A stretch of 64,000 bases of DNA, from assembly GCA_947454485.1 (NCBI GenBank), contig CANGJJ010000003.1:186001-250000 (forward strand), read 5' to 3'. This document shows positions 1-9,055 of the stretch, one piece after another. The notes below the pieces were generated by a model. The model made no database searches. It was not told the origin of the DNA and saw only the letters and a program-made list of their open reading frames with translations. How positions within the stretch are numbered: position 1 is the first letter of the stretch; every line of letters starts with the position of its first letter. Both the position numbers and the translations under genes were made by a program. The stretch comes from Beijerinckiaceae bacterium. Its GTDB lineage: Bacteria > Pseudomonadota > Alphaproteobacteria > Rhizobiales > Beijerinckiaceae.

Positions 1-671
1 TCGATCACAAGCTGATCGCTTTTCCCGCTGGCAATACGGGCTGCCAGATGGGCGGCTGGTTCACGCGTGAATTGCGCTCGGCCTCTGATCTGCGAGGGCT
101 GCGCTGGCGCCTACCCGGTCTCACCGGCAAGATGCTCACGCGTGTGGGTGTTGTGCCAACGGCCTCTTCGCGCTCGCAGGTCGCGGCTGATTTGGGCGCG
201 GGTGCGATTGAGGCTGCCGCCTGGGTCTCGCCTGTTGATGATGAGGCACTCTCGCTCTGGCGCGTGGCGCCTTACTATTATTATCCGGGCTGGTGGCAGG
301 GCAGTATGGCGATGCATCTCGTCTTCGCCTTGGACAAATGGAACGCCCTGCCCAAACAGTACCAAGCCATTTTGCGCGCAGCCTCTGATGTCGCCAATAG
401 CGATGTGTTGGCGCGTTATGATGCGCTCAATCCCCAAGCCGTGCGCCGGATCGTTGAGGCGGGTGCGAAATTGCGTCCCTTTCCGCAAGAAGTGCTGGAA
501 GCCTGTTGGCAGGCGGCCCAAGCTGAATATCGCGAGATGTGCGAGGCTGACCCTGTCTTTCAGCGTGTCCATGACGCCTATATGAGCTTCCGCAATGATC
601 AATATTTGTGGTGGCAGGTGGCTGAATATCCCTTCGACAATTTCGCCATTCGTCAGCGCTCCAAGGGCTGA
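1..671 (+). CDS. TRAP transporter substrate-binding protein, DctP family (5' truncated by window)
   Basis: The reading frame is open from base 3, so the gene begins upstream; about 222 C-terminal residues are visible. The protein should be the periplasmic solute receptor of a TRAP transporter for carboxylate-type substrates. The visible part matches the second half of DctP proteins: a segment RSASDLRGLRWRLPG like the receptor hinge, then AAWVSPVDDEALSLW and the aromatic run APYYYYPGWWQG, as in TRAP receptors that bind 2-oxo acids. It ends with a charged helical tail. No TRAP permease (DctQ/DctM) follows; an esterase gene starts 55 bases later on the same strand and may be co-transcribed. Family assignment is by motif memory; substrate unknown. 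Confidence 0.8.
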   Translation, partial: DHKLIAFPAGNTGCQMGGWFTRELRSASDLRGLRWRLPGLTGKMLTRVGVVPTASSRSQVAADLGAGAIEAAAWVSPVDDEALSLWRVAPYYYYPGWWQGSMAMHLVFALDKWNALPKQYQAILRAASDVANSDVLARYDALNPQAVRRIVEAGAKLRPFPQEVLEACWQAAQAEYREMCEADPVFQRVHDAYMSFRNDQYLWWQVAEYPFDNFAIRQRSKG

Positions 672-726
672 GAGACTTTGCCTTGGAGCTGATCTCCCGC
701 TACCTTGAGCAAAAGGGGACGGGACC

Positions 727-1797
727 ATGACAGCGCCACTCAGCATCGCACAGCAAGGCTATTTCTTCGTCGGTGGTCGCTATGATGAGCGCGCCGATGG
801 TCGCTATATGACTGGCCAGATGTATGTCGAGTTTCAAATCCCCGCTGCGCGCACCAAGGCGCTTCCCATCGTCATGTTTGCCGGTGGTGGACAAAGCGGG
901 CTGAACTATTCCGGCACGCCCGATGGCCGCGAAGGCTGGATGCAATTTTTTCTGCGCGCGGGCTATGCGGTCTATCTGCTCGATCAACCCTCGCGCGCCC
1001 GCTCGCCGCATGATGACAGTGTCGGGCCGCAGCACAAATTCTCCGTCGAGCGTGTGCAGCAACAATTCACCGCGCCCGAGCGCTACAATATGTGGCCACA
1101 AGCCAAATTGCATACGCAGTGGCCTGGCAGCGGTGTTGCAGGCGATGAGGTCTTTGATCAATTCTATGCGCAGAATTTCGCTTCACTCTCGAGCTTTCCG
1201 CGCCAGCAAGAGTTGAATCGCGATGCAGGGGCCGCTTTGCTCGATCGCATCGGTCCGGCCATTCTCTTCACGCACTCACAATCGGGAACATTTGGTTGGC
1301 TTGTTGCAGATGCACGGCCTGATCTCGTCAAAGCGATTGTTGCGATGGAGCCCTCAGGCCCGCCCGTTCATGACAATCTCACCAAAGGTCCGCCCAATTG
1401 GTTTGAAGATGGTCCCTTCACCAAGCCCTATGGTCTCACTGCGGCACCACTGACTTATGATCCGCCGCTCTCATCGCCAAGCGATCTGGCTTTTGTGAAA
1501 CAGGCGATGCCCGATGCGCCTGATCGTGTGCGCTGTTGGGAGCAGGCAGAGCCCGCGCGCAAGCTCGCCAAACTGCAGGATTTGCCTGTGCTGGTGGTGG
1601 AGGCTGAGGCCTCCTATCACGCGCCCTTTGATCATTGCACCGCCCGCTATCTCAAACAGGCAGGCGTGACCAAGACGACCTATGTGCGACTGGCGGAGCT
1701 AGGTATTCACGGCAACGCGCATATGCTGATGCTCGAGAGCAATAATCACGAGATTGCAGAGGTTGCGCGCCAATGGCTGGAGAGCAACGGGCTCTGA
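727..1797 (+). CDS. alpha/beta hydrolase (esterase-like)
   Basis: A 356-residue alpha/beta-hydrolase-fold protein, probably cytoplasmic since no signal peptide is visible. It has an early strand-turn PIVMFAGGGQSGLNY that could form the oxyanion hole (residues about 47-60), a nucleophile elbow THSQSG near residue 185, and a late histidine in ELGIHGNAHMLMLE that may be the catalytic one. The family includes secreted and cytosolic esterases of unknown substrate. It starts with ATG preceded by AAAAGGGGACGGGACC. It lies 55 bases after the TRAP receptor gene, suggesting a catabolic pair, and its stop abuts the stop of moaA on the other strand (TGATCA, 1795-1800). Confidence 0.75.
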   Translation: MTAPLSIAQQGYFFVGGRYDERADGRYMTGQMYVEFQIPAARTKALPIVMFAGGGQSGLNYSGTPDGREGWMQFFLRAGYAVYLLDQPSRARSPHDDSVGPQHKFSVERVQQQFTAPERYNMWPQAKLHTQWPGSGVAGDEVFDQFYAQNFASLSSFPRQQELNRDAGAALLDRIGPAILFTHSQSGTFGWLVADARPDLVKAIVAMEPSGPPVHDNLTKGPPNWFEDGPFTKPYGLTAAPLTYDPPLSSPSDLAFVKQAMPDAPDRVRCWEQAEPARKLAKLQDLPVLVVEAEASYHAPFDHCTARYLKQAGVTKTTYVRLAELGIHGNAHMLMLESNNHEIAEVARQWLESNGL

Positions 1798-2823
1798 TCA
1801 GCCGCCTGTTACGCTCATATGGCGGCCAATAGCGGGTTGCTTGGTGGTGCGGTCAATCACGAAGTCATGGCCCTTGGGCTTGCGTGCAATGGCGCGCTCG
1901 ATGACATCATTCAAGAGCTCGTCTGTGGGGCTGGCGCGAAGCGGTGCGCGCAGATCGGCGGCGTCTTCCTGACCAAGGCACATATAGAGCGTACCGGTGC
2001 AGGTAACGCGCACGCGGTTGCAGCCTTCGCAGAAATTATGCGTCATTGGCGTGATGAAGCCGAGGCGACCGCCGGTTTCTTTGACGCGCACATAACGGGC
2101 AGGACCGCCGGTCTGGTAGTCGATATCTTCCATCGTGAAGCGCTCGAGTAGCGAGGCTTTGAGCTGCGTCAGCGGCCAATATTGATCGACGCGCGCCGCT
2201 TCAATATCGCCCAGGGGCATGACTTCGATGAAGGTCATATCCATGCCGCGACCATGCGCCCATTCTACAAGGCGCGGCACTTCGTCTTCATTCACGCCTT
2301 TGAGCGCAACAGCATTGATCTTGATGGTAAGGCCAGCCTCTTGGGCCGCATCAATACCTGCGAGCACTTTGCCAAGATCGCCCCAGCGCGTGATCGCCTT
2401 GAATTTGTCCTCGTCCAGAGTGTCGAGCGAGACATTGATGCGCTTGACGCCGCAATCGGCGAGCTCCTTGGCATGTTTGGCAAGCTGCGATCCGTTGGTG
2501 GTGACGGTCACTTCTTCCAAAGCGCCGCTCTCCAGATGGCGCGACAGCGAGCGGAACAAAGTCATGATGCCGCGGCGCACCAGCGGCTCACCACCGGTGA
2601 TGCGGATCTTGCGCGTGCCGCGCGCCACAAAGGCTGAGCACAGACGGTCGAGCTCTTCGAGTGTGAGGAGATCTTGCTTGGGCAAGAAGTTCATATCTTC
2701 CGACATGCAATAGACGCAGCGAAAATCGCAGCGATCCGTCACCGAGACGCGGATATAGGTGATCGCCCGACCAAATGGGTCGACGAGCGGGGCAGGCTCA
2801 AGCGTCTTCAGCGGAATATTCAC
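1798..2823 (-). CDS. moaA: GTP 3',8-cyclase MoaA (molybdenum cofactor biosynthesis)
   Basis: Radical-SAM enzyme that converts GTP to 3',8-cyclo-GTP, the first step of molybdopterin synthesis. The N-terminal cluster motif CDFRCVYC (CX3CX2C) follows [19 protein letters not shown] is the SAM-binding GGEP region; the C-terminal cluster cysteines are in [15 protein letters not shown]; the protein ends in the conserved double glycine (MSVTGG). Length 341 residues is typical. I place the start at GTG 2823 because GGAGG lies seven bases upstream; an ATG at 2898 would add an unlikely N-terminal extension. Two molybdenum hydroxylases in this window (19.6-23.3 kb and 54.9-57.5 kb) would need this cofactor. 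Confidence 0.95.
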   Translation of the reverse strand: MNIPLKTLEPAPLVDPFGRAITYIRVSVTDRCDFRCVYCMSEDMNFLPKQDLLTLEELDRLCSAFVARGTRKIRITGGEPLVRRGIMTLFRSLSRHLESGALEEVTVTTNGSQLAKHAKELADCGVKRINVSLDTLDEDKFKAITRWGDLGKVLAGIDAAQEAGLTIKINAVALKGVNEDEVPRLVEWAHGRGMDMTFIEVMPLGDIEAARVDQYWPLTQLKASLLERFTMEDIDYQTGGPARYVRVKETGGRLGFITPMTHNFCEGCNRVRVTCTGTLYMCLGQEDAADLRAPLRASPTDELLNDVIERAIARKPKGHDFVIDRTTKQPAIGRHMSVTGG

Positions 2824-3037
2824 TCGAATGGTCCTCCACTGCTCAATGTAGTGTGCGCAGCCCCCATAGGAAAGGGCCGGAACCTGCTCCTCACGCATTG
2901 GTTAGCGGGCAACCATCATTCTATCCCGTTTCCGCGCCCCTCCCGTCTGTGGATCAAATCCTCGGATAGGGCCAAGCGCAGCTGACCGCATAGGTCAGGC
3001 CCTTTCATCGGGCAGCACTCGGCGCTAGGTTGGCGCC

Positions 3038-3406
3038 ATGCAACAGACAATGCCGTGGCCCACCGAACTGCGCGTCGCCGATGAAGGCCGGGTGCTCAAA
3101 ATCGCCTTTGATGATGGCAGCGCCTTTGACCTCAGCGCCGAATATTTGCGCGTCGAGAGCCCCAGCGCCGAAGTGCAGGGCCATGGTCCGGGCCAGCGCG
3201 TGACGCAGCATGGCAAGCAGCTGGTGCAGATCAAACAAGTGCAACCGACAGGTAATTATGCGGTGCGTTTGTTGTTCAGCGATGGCCATTCGACGGGCAT
3301 TTATCCCTTCACTTATCTGCACGAACTGGGCCGGGACTTCGTCCAGAAATGGGCGGCCTATGAGGCCGAGCTTGCCGCCAAGGGACTGCGGCGCGCGCCC
3401 AAATAA
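3038..3406 (+). CDS. DUF971 (gamma-butyrobetaine hydroxylase N-terminal-like) domain protein
   Basis: A 122-residue single-domain protein. The pattern PTELRVADEGRVLKIAFDDG, then LSAEYLRVESPSAEVQGHG and finally YAVRLLFSDGHSTGIYPF, is the hallmark of DUF971. This domain occurs alone in bacteria and at the N terminus of gamma-butyrobetaine hydroxylases. In some genomes it sits beside Mrp/Apbc iron-sulfur proteins, and a role in iron-sulfur biology has been suggested; nothing here proves it. It is followed at once by a bidirectional terminator shared with the L,D-transpeptidase gene. Confidence 0.85.
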   Translation: MQQTMPWPTELRVADEGRVLKIAFDDGSAFDLSAEYLRVESPSAEVQGHGPGQRVTQHGKQLVQIKQVQPTGNYAVRLLFSDGHSTGIYPFTYLHELGRDFVQKWAAYEAELAAKGLRRAPK

Positions 3407-3409
3407 AAA

Positions 3410-3430
3410 GGCCGGGCAGCGAGCCCGGCC
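3410..3430. terminator. bidirectional hairpin terminator between DUF971 and L,D-transpeptidase genes
   Basis: A perfect 7-bp stem GGCCGGG/CCCGGCC with a seven-base loop. It is preceded by AAATAAAAA on the plus strand (T-rich on the minus strand) and followed by TCAATTCTGT. The position between two convergent genes fits use in both directions. Confidence 0.7.
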
Positions 3431-3455
3431 TCAATTCTGTCAGTCTGTGGCGCGC

Positions 3456-4070
3456 TTAGCGCATCACATAGACCTGCGCGCCGACTTTCACGCGGTTGTA
3501 GAGATCGACCACATCATCATTGGTCATGCGAATGCAGCCCGACGAGACGGCCTGACCGATTGAGTCGGGCTCATTGGAGCCGTGGATGCGGTAAAGCGAG
3601 GAGCCCAGATACATGGCGCGCGCGCCAAGAGGATTGTCCGGGCCGCCCTTCATGTGGCGGGGCAGGTCGGGGCGGCGCTGCAACATCTGCGCGGGCGGAA
3701 CCCAATCGGGCCATTCGCGCTTGTTGGTAACCGTCATATTGCCACCCCATTCAAAGCCGGGGCGACCAACGCCAACGCCATAACGAACGGCCTTGCCGCC
3801 CTCCATGACATAATAGAGGCGGCGTTCAGCGGTCGAGACCACGATCGTGCCGGGGGGGTGGTTGCTTGTATAATCAACCACTTCGCGAGCGATGGCCTTG
3901 TGCTCCGGATTGCTCACGGGAGCGACAGCAGGCTCGGTCACACGGCGCGTATTGGCGCTGCGCGGAACCTGCGTTTCCAGATCGATGATGTCATAGGCAG
4001 CCTTTGCGGGGAGGGCGGCGAGCAGAAGGCTCGCAACCGCGCCAGCAAGGCCGAGACGTGAAAGGCTCAT
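3456..4070 (-). CDS. L,D-transpeptidase (YkuD domain)
   Basis: A 204-residue exported cell-wall enzyme that makes 3-3 peptidoglycan crosslinks or attaches proteins to peptidoglycan. The N terminus is a signal peptide (MSLSRLGLAGAVASLLLAAL, then cleavage near KAA). The catalytic motif is IHGSNEPDSIGQAVSSGCIR followed by MTND, with the active-site cysteine in SSGCIRM around residue 180 and the partner histidine in RIHG. The domain begins near residue 75 (IVVSTAERRLYYV). Length and order fit the small alphaproteobacterial LdtA-type enzymes. It is monocistronic, with a terminator shared with the convergent DUF971 gene. Confidence 0.92.
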   Translation of the reverse strand: MSLSRLGLAGAVASLLLAALPAKAAYDIIDLETQVPRSANTRRVTEPAVAPVSNPEHKAIAREVVDYTSNHPPGTIVVSTAERRLYYVMEGGKAVRYGVGVGRPGFEWGGNMTVTNKREWPDWVPPAQMLQRRPDLPRHMKGGPDNPLGARAMYLGSSLYRIHGSNEPDSIGQAVSSGCIRMTNDDVVDLYNRVKVGAQVYVMR

Positions 4071-4348
4071 GTCAATGCCTCGGAAATAGGGTGATTCGCC
4101 CGGAAAATGGGCGATATAAGGCCTTTTTCCATTACCTCATCGACCTTTGCAAGCCCAATCCGCCGCAGGCGGTCTCATAGGCAAGAATGGTGATCATCCT
4201 GCAACAGTGCGGCAGGGGAGGTCGGCCTGGAAGCGACGCTCCGTAGCGTTAGCGAAATAGTAATCAATATTTCGGAAAAAGAATGCAACGGGCTCTCATT
4301 TCCGCCCCGCCGAATTTTTAGCTGCGTGTCTTTCTTTGGAGATTTCTC

Positions 4349-5089
4349 ATGAAAAAGCTTGCTCTCCTGGGTGTCGTTTTTCTGTGCCCCTTTGCTGCCC
4401 ATGCCACAGACATGCTGCGCGGCAGCCAGATGGCAGCGCCCGCCCCAGCGCCCATTCCTGCCCCCGTCTTTGAAACACCGGTGGCAGCACCCCAGCAAAA
4501 TCCGATCAAGGCGCAGAATTGGACGGGTGCCTATGCCGGTCTGTCAGCGGGCTATGCCTCGGGCCTGTTGGAGGGCGATTATCTCAGCATGAAGCCCAAG
4601 GGCGCGATGGGCGGTGCGCAGGTTGGTTACAATTATCAGGATGGCTCGCTCGTCTATGGCGTGGAGCTTGATGTGGGTTATCTCTCCGCCAAGGCGACGG
4701 ACACGAGTTCGTCAACGACAGGGACGGGAACGTCAGCGACGACCACCACCTTAACCTCCGAAGCCAAATTGGGCCTCGCCACAAGCCTGCGTGGGCGTGT
4801 GGGTTATGCTGCCGAAGATACGCTCGTTTATGTGACACTGGGTGCCGCTGCGGCGCAGGTCAAAGCCTCGACCATCACGACTGTCGATACAACGTCAGGC
4901 GATAATACCTCCGTGTCCAAAACCATGTTTGGCTGGACTCTGGGTGCAGGCGTTGAATATGCGATGCTCCAGAAGATGACCGTGAAGCTCGAATATCTGT
5001 ACCACGATTTCGGCAAGGTCTCGATTTCAGACAATGACGCCAAGCTCACCGCCAGCGTCGGCCGCATCGGCGTCAACTATCGCTTCTGA
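4349..5089 (+). CDS. outer-membrane beta-barrel protein (Omp25/Omp31-like)
   Basis: A 246-residue protein with a signal peptide (MKKLALLGVVFLCPFAAHAT), a short proline/alanine-rich linker and a porin-like eight-strand barrel. Typical barrel signatures are NWTGAYAGLSAGYASG, GAMGGAQVGYNYQDGSLVYG, ATSLRGRVGYA and the C-terminal strand ending in phenylalanine (RIGVNYRF), which targets proteins to the BAM machinery. Loops are rich in Thr and Ser (residues about 115-140). The family is common in Brucella, Bartonella and relatives as a major surface protein. The 278-base upstream gap holds the start regions of this gene and the L,D-transpeptidase and a small ACGCT/AGCGT hairpin, with no other feature I can support. 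Confidence 0.88.
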   Translation: MKKLALLGVVFLCPFAAHATDMLRGSQMAAPAPAPIPAPVFETPVAAPQQNPIKAQNWTGAYAGLSAGYASGLLEGDYLSMKPKGAMGGAQVGYNYQDGSLVYGVELDVGYLSAKATDTSSSTTGTGTSATTTTLTSEAKLGLATSLRGRVGYAAEDTLVYVTLGAAAAQVKASTITTVDTTSGDNTSVSKTMFGWTLGAGVEYAMLQKMTVKLEYLYHDFGKVSISDNDAKLTASVGRIGVNYRF

Positions 5090-5170
5090 TCCAAGCCCTC
5101 ACGGGCGTTGCATTTTCGGCGGCGCGGCCTAAGGTGCCGCGCCAACGACAATGTCAGCAGGGACGCCGCG

Positions 5171-6130
5171 ATGAAGCCTTCGATTCTCATTCTTCTGCCG
5201 TGGGAACCTGCGATCCGCTTCTGCTATGAAAACCTCATTCGCGAGCGTTTCCCCGATCTGTCCGTGCGTACAGCGGCCTCTGTCGCCGAAGCGCGCCAGC
5301 TGATTCCTGAAGCTGATATTTTCATGGCCTTTGGTGTTGCCGTGAAAGAAGACATTTTCGTTGATGCCAAACAGCTGAAATGGGTTCATGCCTTTGGCAC
5401 CGGCGTTGATGGCATCACTGATCGCGCAGGTCTGGCCAAAGATGTCGTCGTCACCTCGACGCGCGGCATTCATGGCGCCCCGCTCTCCGAAATCGCCATT
5501 TTGCATATGCTCTCCATGGCGCGCGATTTCCCGCGTTCTGTGCGCTCGCATGACAATCACAAATGGGATCGCTTCCGCGCCAAGATCGTGCAGGGTCGCC
5601 GCGTCGGCATTTTGGGCGTTGGCTTGATCGCCGAAGCACTGGCACCGCGTCTGAAGGCGCTGGGCATGACGGTGGTGGGAATATCACGCACCGCGCGCGA
5701 TCTGCCGGGCTTTGACGAATGGGCGCCGCGCGATGATCTCAAAGCTGCCGTGGCCGATCTTGATTTTCTGGTGCTGCTGATCCCTTACGATCAAACAACA
5801 CATCACATCATTGATGCCTCCATCATCGCCAGTATGAAGCGCGGCGCCTATGTGGTGAATATTGCGCGCGGTGGCGTCATTGATGAGGTCGCACTGCGCG
5901 AAGCTCTCGTCTCGGGTCAGCTGGGTGGTGCAGCGCTCGACACAGTGCATAACGAGCCACTGCCCTCAGATGATCCGCTGTGGAGCGCGCCCAATCTCAT
6001 CATCACGCCGCATCTGGGCGGCTTCTATGATACTTATCCCGAAGACAGTATCGACCAGATCGAGCACAACCTGCGCATGTTCATGGCAGGTCGGCCCGAT
6101 GAGATGATCAATCGTGAGAGCCGCGACTGA
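5171..6130 (+). CDS. D-isomer-specific 2-hydroxyacid dehydrogenase
   Basis: A 319-residue NAD(P)-dependent dehydrogenase of the D-2-hydroxyacid family, probably reducing a 2-keto acid in the cytoplasm. The dinucleotide motif GVGLIAEALAPRLKALG lies near residue 145-165; the signature VNIARGGVIDEVALREAL holds the catalytic Arg; the Glu is in HNEPLP; the His is in ITPHLGG. I prefer ATG 5171 (MKPSILIL, AGGGAC upstream) over the in-frame ATG 5108, which would add a basic non-conserved leader. It converges on a Bug receptor gene whose stop lies only five bases away. Exact substrate (glyoxylate, hydroxypyruvate or phosphoglycerate analogue) cannot be told. Confidence 0.9.
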   Translation: MKPSILILLPWEPAIRFCYENLIRERFPDLSVRTAASVAEARQLIPEADIFMAFGVAVKEDIFVDAKQLKWVHAFGTGVDGITDRAGLAKDVVVTSTRGIHGAPLSEIAILHMLSMARDFPRSVRSHDNHKWDRFRAKIVQGRRVGILGVGLIAEALAPRLKALGMTVVGISRTARDLPGFDEWAPRDDLKAAVADLDFLVLLIPYDQTTHHIIDASIIASMKRGAYVVNIARGGVIDEVALREALVSGQLGGAALDTVHNEPLPSDDPLWSAPNLIITPHLGGFYDTYPEDSIDQIEHNLRMFMAGRPDEMINRESRD

Positions 6131-6135
6131 GGCTT

Positions 6136-7113
6136 TTATTGCGGCTCAAGTCCGATCGTCTTCACGATCTTGCCCCATAGCTCGATCTCTGAGCGCACGA
6201 AGGCTTCGAGTTCTTTGGGATCGCCTGCGGCTTTGTTCGACGGCGAGCCGAATTTCTGCATCCAGGCGATGACTTCAGGATCTTTCAACACTGTGTCGAC
6301 AGCGCGGTTCATCTTGGTGATGGCCTCTTGCGGTGTGCCGGTGGGGGCGGAGATCATCAACCAACCGAGCATGCTGAAACCGGGATAGGTCTCGCCCACC
6401 GCCTGCACATCAGGAAGGGCTGGCTCACGCTGCGCGCCTGAGACAGCGATGGGACGCAGCTTGCCCGCCTCAATATGCGCCATGTGAACGCCGGGCGGTG
6501 CGATGAAGATATCGAGATTGCCGCCGAGCACATCCTGCAAGCCCTGCGCGGGGCTCGTATAGGGAACGAGGCGAATAGTCACGCCCGCTACGCTGTTGAG
6601 ATAAGCGGCGATGAGGCCCGAGGCATTGCGCGGTCCATCAATGACAGCCGACAGGCGGCCGGGCTCTTTCTTCTCCAGTGCGATGAGGTCAGCGAGTGTC
6701 TTGGCGGGGACTTTGGGATTGACTGAAATCAGGAAGCCCGGCTTCGACAAAAGCGCCACCGGCACAAAGTCCTTCATCGGGTCATAGGGCAGGGCCTTCA
6801 TCAGATGTGGATTGGAGGCCATGGAGGCTGACGAGGTGATGGCGAAATTATACCCATCAGAGCCCGCGCGCGCCGCCTGCTGCATGCCAATCACACCGCC
6901 CGCGCCGGGGCGGTTCTCGATGACGAAAGATTGCTTCAGCTGGCCTGAGATCTTATCGGCAATATAGCGACCAATCGTATCCTGCCCGCCACCCGCGCCC
7001 TGCGCGATGAACAGATGAATGGGCTTGTCAGGCCACTGCTGGGCGGAGGCGGGAAGGGGGAGCGCAAGCCCCAGACCCAAAAGGGCCGACATGGCGAGCC
7101 AAGACGTCTTCAT
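6136..7113 (-). CDS. Bug/TctC-family tripartite tricarboxylate transporter substrate-binding protein
   Basis: A 325-residue periplasmic receptor with a signal peptide (MKTSWLAMSALLGLGLALPL, cleavage after SAQQ). Family marks are WPDKPIHLFIAQGAGGGQDT, the FVIENRPGAGGVIGMQQAA segment, and DPMKDFVPVALLSKPGFLI. GAGGAAAC precedes the ATG. Bug proteins bind carboxylic acids, amino acids or aromatic acids. No TctA/TctB membrane partner is nearby, so this is an orphan receptor, one of three such genes in the window. It is monocistronic and converges on the dehydrogenase gene. Confidence 0.9.
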   Translation of the reverse strand: MKTSWLAMSALLGLGLALPLPASAQQWPDKPIHLFIAQGAGGGQDTIGRYIADKISGQLKQSFVIENRPGAGGVIGMQQAARAGSDGYNFAITSSASMASNPHLMKALPYDPMKDFVPVALLSKPGFLISVNPKVPAKTLADLIALEKKEPGRLSAVIDGPRNASGLIAAYLNSVAGVTIRLVPYTSPAQGLQDVLGGNLDIFIAPPGVHMAHIEAGKLRPIAVSGAQREPALPDVQAVGETYPGFSMLGWLMISAPTGTPQEAITKMNRAVDTVLKDPEVIAWMQKFGSPSNKAAGDPKELEAFVRSEIELWGKIVKTIGLEPQ

Positions 7114-7271
7114 GTTTCCTCACTGGCAGTTTTTTGTCGCGATCACCTATAGATCTGCGACGTCAGTCCGCCTGTGTCAATGAGAGCGGGCGGGGGGTGT
7201 GGGCTATGCGAAGAAAGTGGACCCAGGATTGAATTGTATAAATTTGAGCCCTCCGGAATCCGCATTGCGCT

Positions 7272-7739
7272 TTATGGATCGTGAGACGTTCGTGCGCCAG
7301 GCGCAGCCATCATAGGGGATGATGGGGAACGGCGAGGAAGATTGCCGCAATAACCCGCAACCGTCATGACACAGCAATCGTTTCCAGAGAAGGTTGCATC
7401 GCGAATGATTTGGTCGTGTCCGACCTGCAGATGGACGTTGCAGGTTCCAGAAACCATTCCCCCGGGACTGATCGTCGTTTGAACCAAAGAATAAGAGGGC
7501 GAAATCCGAGACACGGTACTATTCGCTGTAGTGGGCAAATATACGTGCAATGTCCTTGTCCAAGTTAAATATCGTTGCCCAGCGATCTGGGTTTCGCCAC
7601 TTGGCGCCCCCCATTGATGGATAGCTTCTTTGACCGGATGCCCGATCCAAGTGTCCATGGCATTGCGCATCACCGGAGCACTGCTGCAGCCGGTTAAAGT
7701 CAGCATGAATAAAAATGAGCCCGTCAGTCGTTCAAGCAT
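7272..7739 (-). CDS. small predicted lipoprotein, unknown function
   Basis: A 155-residue protein with a lipoprotein signal (MLERLTGSFLFMLTLTGCSS); the lipobox LTGC gives the lipidated cysteine at residue 18. The mature part starts MDTWIGHPVKEAIHQWGAPS, a pattern I recall from a widespread family of small envelope lipoproteins, followed by a beta-rich stretch and two cysteine-bearing segments (GTCNVHLQ and GNDCCV). The C terminus is rich in Pro, Ser and Arg. Function unknown. It lies in an AT-richer patch and its codon use is less GC-biased than the flanking genes. Confidence 0.65.
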   Translation of the reverse strand: MLERLTGSFLFMLTLTGCSSAPVMRNAMDTWIGHPVKEAIHQWGAPSGETQIAGQRYLTWTRTLHVYLPTTANSTVSRISPSYSLVQTTISPGGMVSGTCNVHLQVGHDQIIRDATFSGNDCCVMTVAGYCGNLPRRSPSSPMMAAPGARTSHDP

Positions 7740-7839
7740 CGAAAGGTTTCTTCAAGACCAAAGTACAATTATACTATTGCAAAGTTAGAGTAAGGCAATG
7801 CTTTCGGTAGAAAGAAAATGTATTTCTTTATGGTTCAAG

Positions 7840-8910
7840 CTACGCAACTGCGCGGCTTCGTTTGCGTTCATCGAGCTGCTGCATTCGCTGCCGCACGCGT
7901 GCCACCTCCTCAGAGGGGCGCAGGCCAAAGAGCTGCTGATATTCGCTGGCGAGGCGACCGAAGTGCAAACCATATTCGGTTGCAATGGAAGTGAGGCTGA
8001 TGTCGCCTTTGGAGGCCAAAATGGCGCGACGAACTTGTGAATAGCGCACCAATCGGCGTAGCGCGACAAATCCGATGCCGAATTGTTCCTCAATCGCGAT
8101 CTGGATAGAGCGAACCGACACATCCAGCAATTGCGAAAATTCCTGCAGAGTCCCGTTGAAATCCTCATCTTTGAGAGAGGGTGGTTCCCACAACATTTGT
8201 TCGACGGTCAAAGCAATATTGCGCCGCTTTGCGCTACTCAATTGGCAACCGAACGGGCTGGGAGCTATCGCCTCATCAATCACATTTTTGGTCATTTGTG
8301 TCAGCGCATATTCGGCAAAGCTGGAATGCGACTGAAACTTCGATCCCAATTCGTGCACCACGGCATCCCTATGGCCAAAGCGCGATGTAGCGTTCAGCCC
8401 CGCTTCTTGATCGATAAGGTCAAGATAGCGCTGGGCAACGGCCTTCAAACGATGCGCCGACAGGCCCATCGGAACAATAATGGATCGACCAGGTTCGTGC
8501 TTTTGCGTCAATAAACTCTCGATCTCGGGCGTGAGAATTTTCTGCGTGGTTCTTTCGTCAAAACTGAGCTCGATGCCCAGAGCGCCGACATCGGTCACTC
8601 CGTCCCATTCATCGCCGGCGAAAGAAAGCATCATAATGCTCTCGATCTTTCCGCATCCCTGCAAGCGTAAGTCGAGCGACGAATAGCTGTCGATAAAACC
8701 AATCTGCAGTTTGGATTCCTTGAGTGCTGCGCGGTAGCGGATATGACCGCGGAAGTCATAGCGGCCAATCTCGCAGCCATCGAACAACGGTGCAGTTGTT
8801 TTCGAATACCAAAACTGCTTCGGGTTGAAGCAATAGATTTTAAAATCCCAGCCCTCGGGAGATGCGAACTGATCTTGGTCGTCTGTTGCATAGTACTGAG
8901 TGAGCATCAT
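7840..8910 (-). CDS. AraC-family transcriptional regulator
   Basis: A DNA-binding regulator of about 356 residues. The C terminus carries two helix-turn-helix units: LLDVSVRSIQIAIEEQFGIG then RRAILASKGDISLTSIATEY with GLHFGRLASEYQQLFGLRPS, the typical AraC signature. The N-terminal 220 residues form a ligand or dimerisation domain of the AraC_binding_2 kind. The frame is open back to ATG 9015, but residues before 8910 look non-coding (rich in Ile, Asn and Cys), so I choose the ATG pair at 8910; no clear ribosome site decides it. Divergent from the unknown gene at 9056. Base composition is less GC-rich than the region, suggesting transfer or relaxed selection. Ligand unknown. Confidence 0.8.
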   Translation of the reverse strand: MMLTQYYATDDQDQFASPEGWDFKIYCFNPKQFWYSKTTAPLFDGCEIGRYDFRGHIRYRAALKESKLQIGFIDSYSSLDLRLQGCGKIESIMMLSFAGDEWDGVTDVGALGIELSFDERTTQKILTPEIESLLTQKHEPGRSIIVPMGLSAHRLKAVAQRYLDLIDQEAGLNATSRFGHRDAVVHELGSKFQSHSSFAEYALTQMTKNVIDEAIAPSPFGCQLSSAKRRNIALTVEQMLWEPPSLKDEDFNGTLQEFSQLLDVSVRSIQIAIEEQFGIGFVALRRLVRYSQVRRAILASKGDISLTSIATEYGLHFGRLASEYQQLFGLRPSEEVARVRQRMQQLDERKRSRAVA

Positions 8911-9055
8911 TAGCCGGGCGATTTGAATTGCACAGTTCAAGATTGCGCAGGCAAAGAGATGACTCTTCGAGCGCAATTTAATGTTGATCTGCATAATTTG
9001 AGCAGTCAATCGCAAATTGCGTATTTAGGATAGCGCTTCCGTATTTTGAATTCTA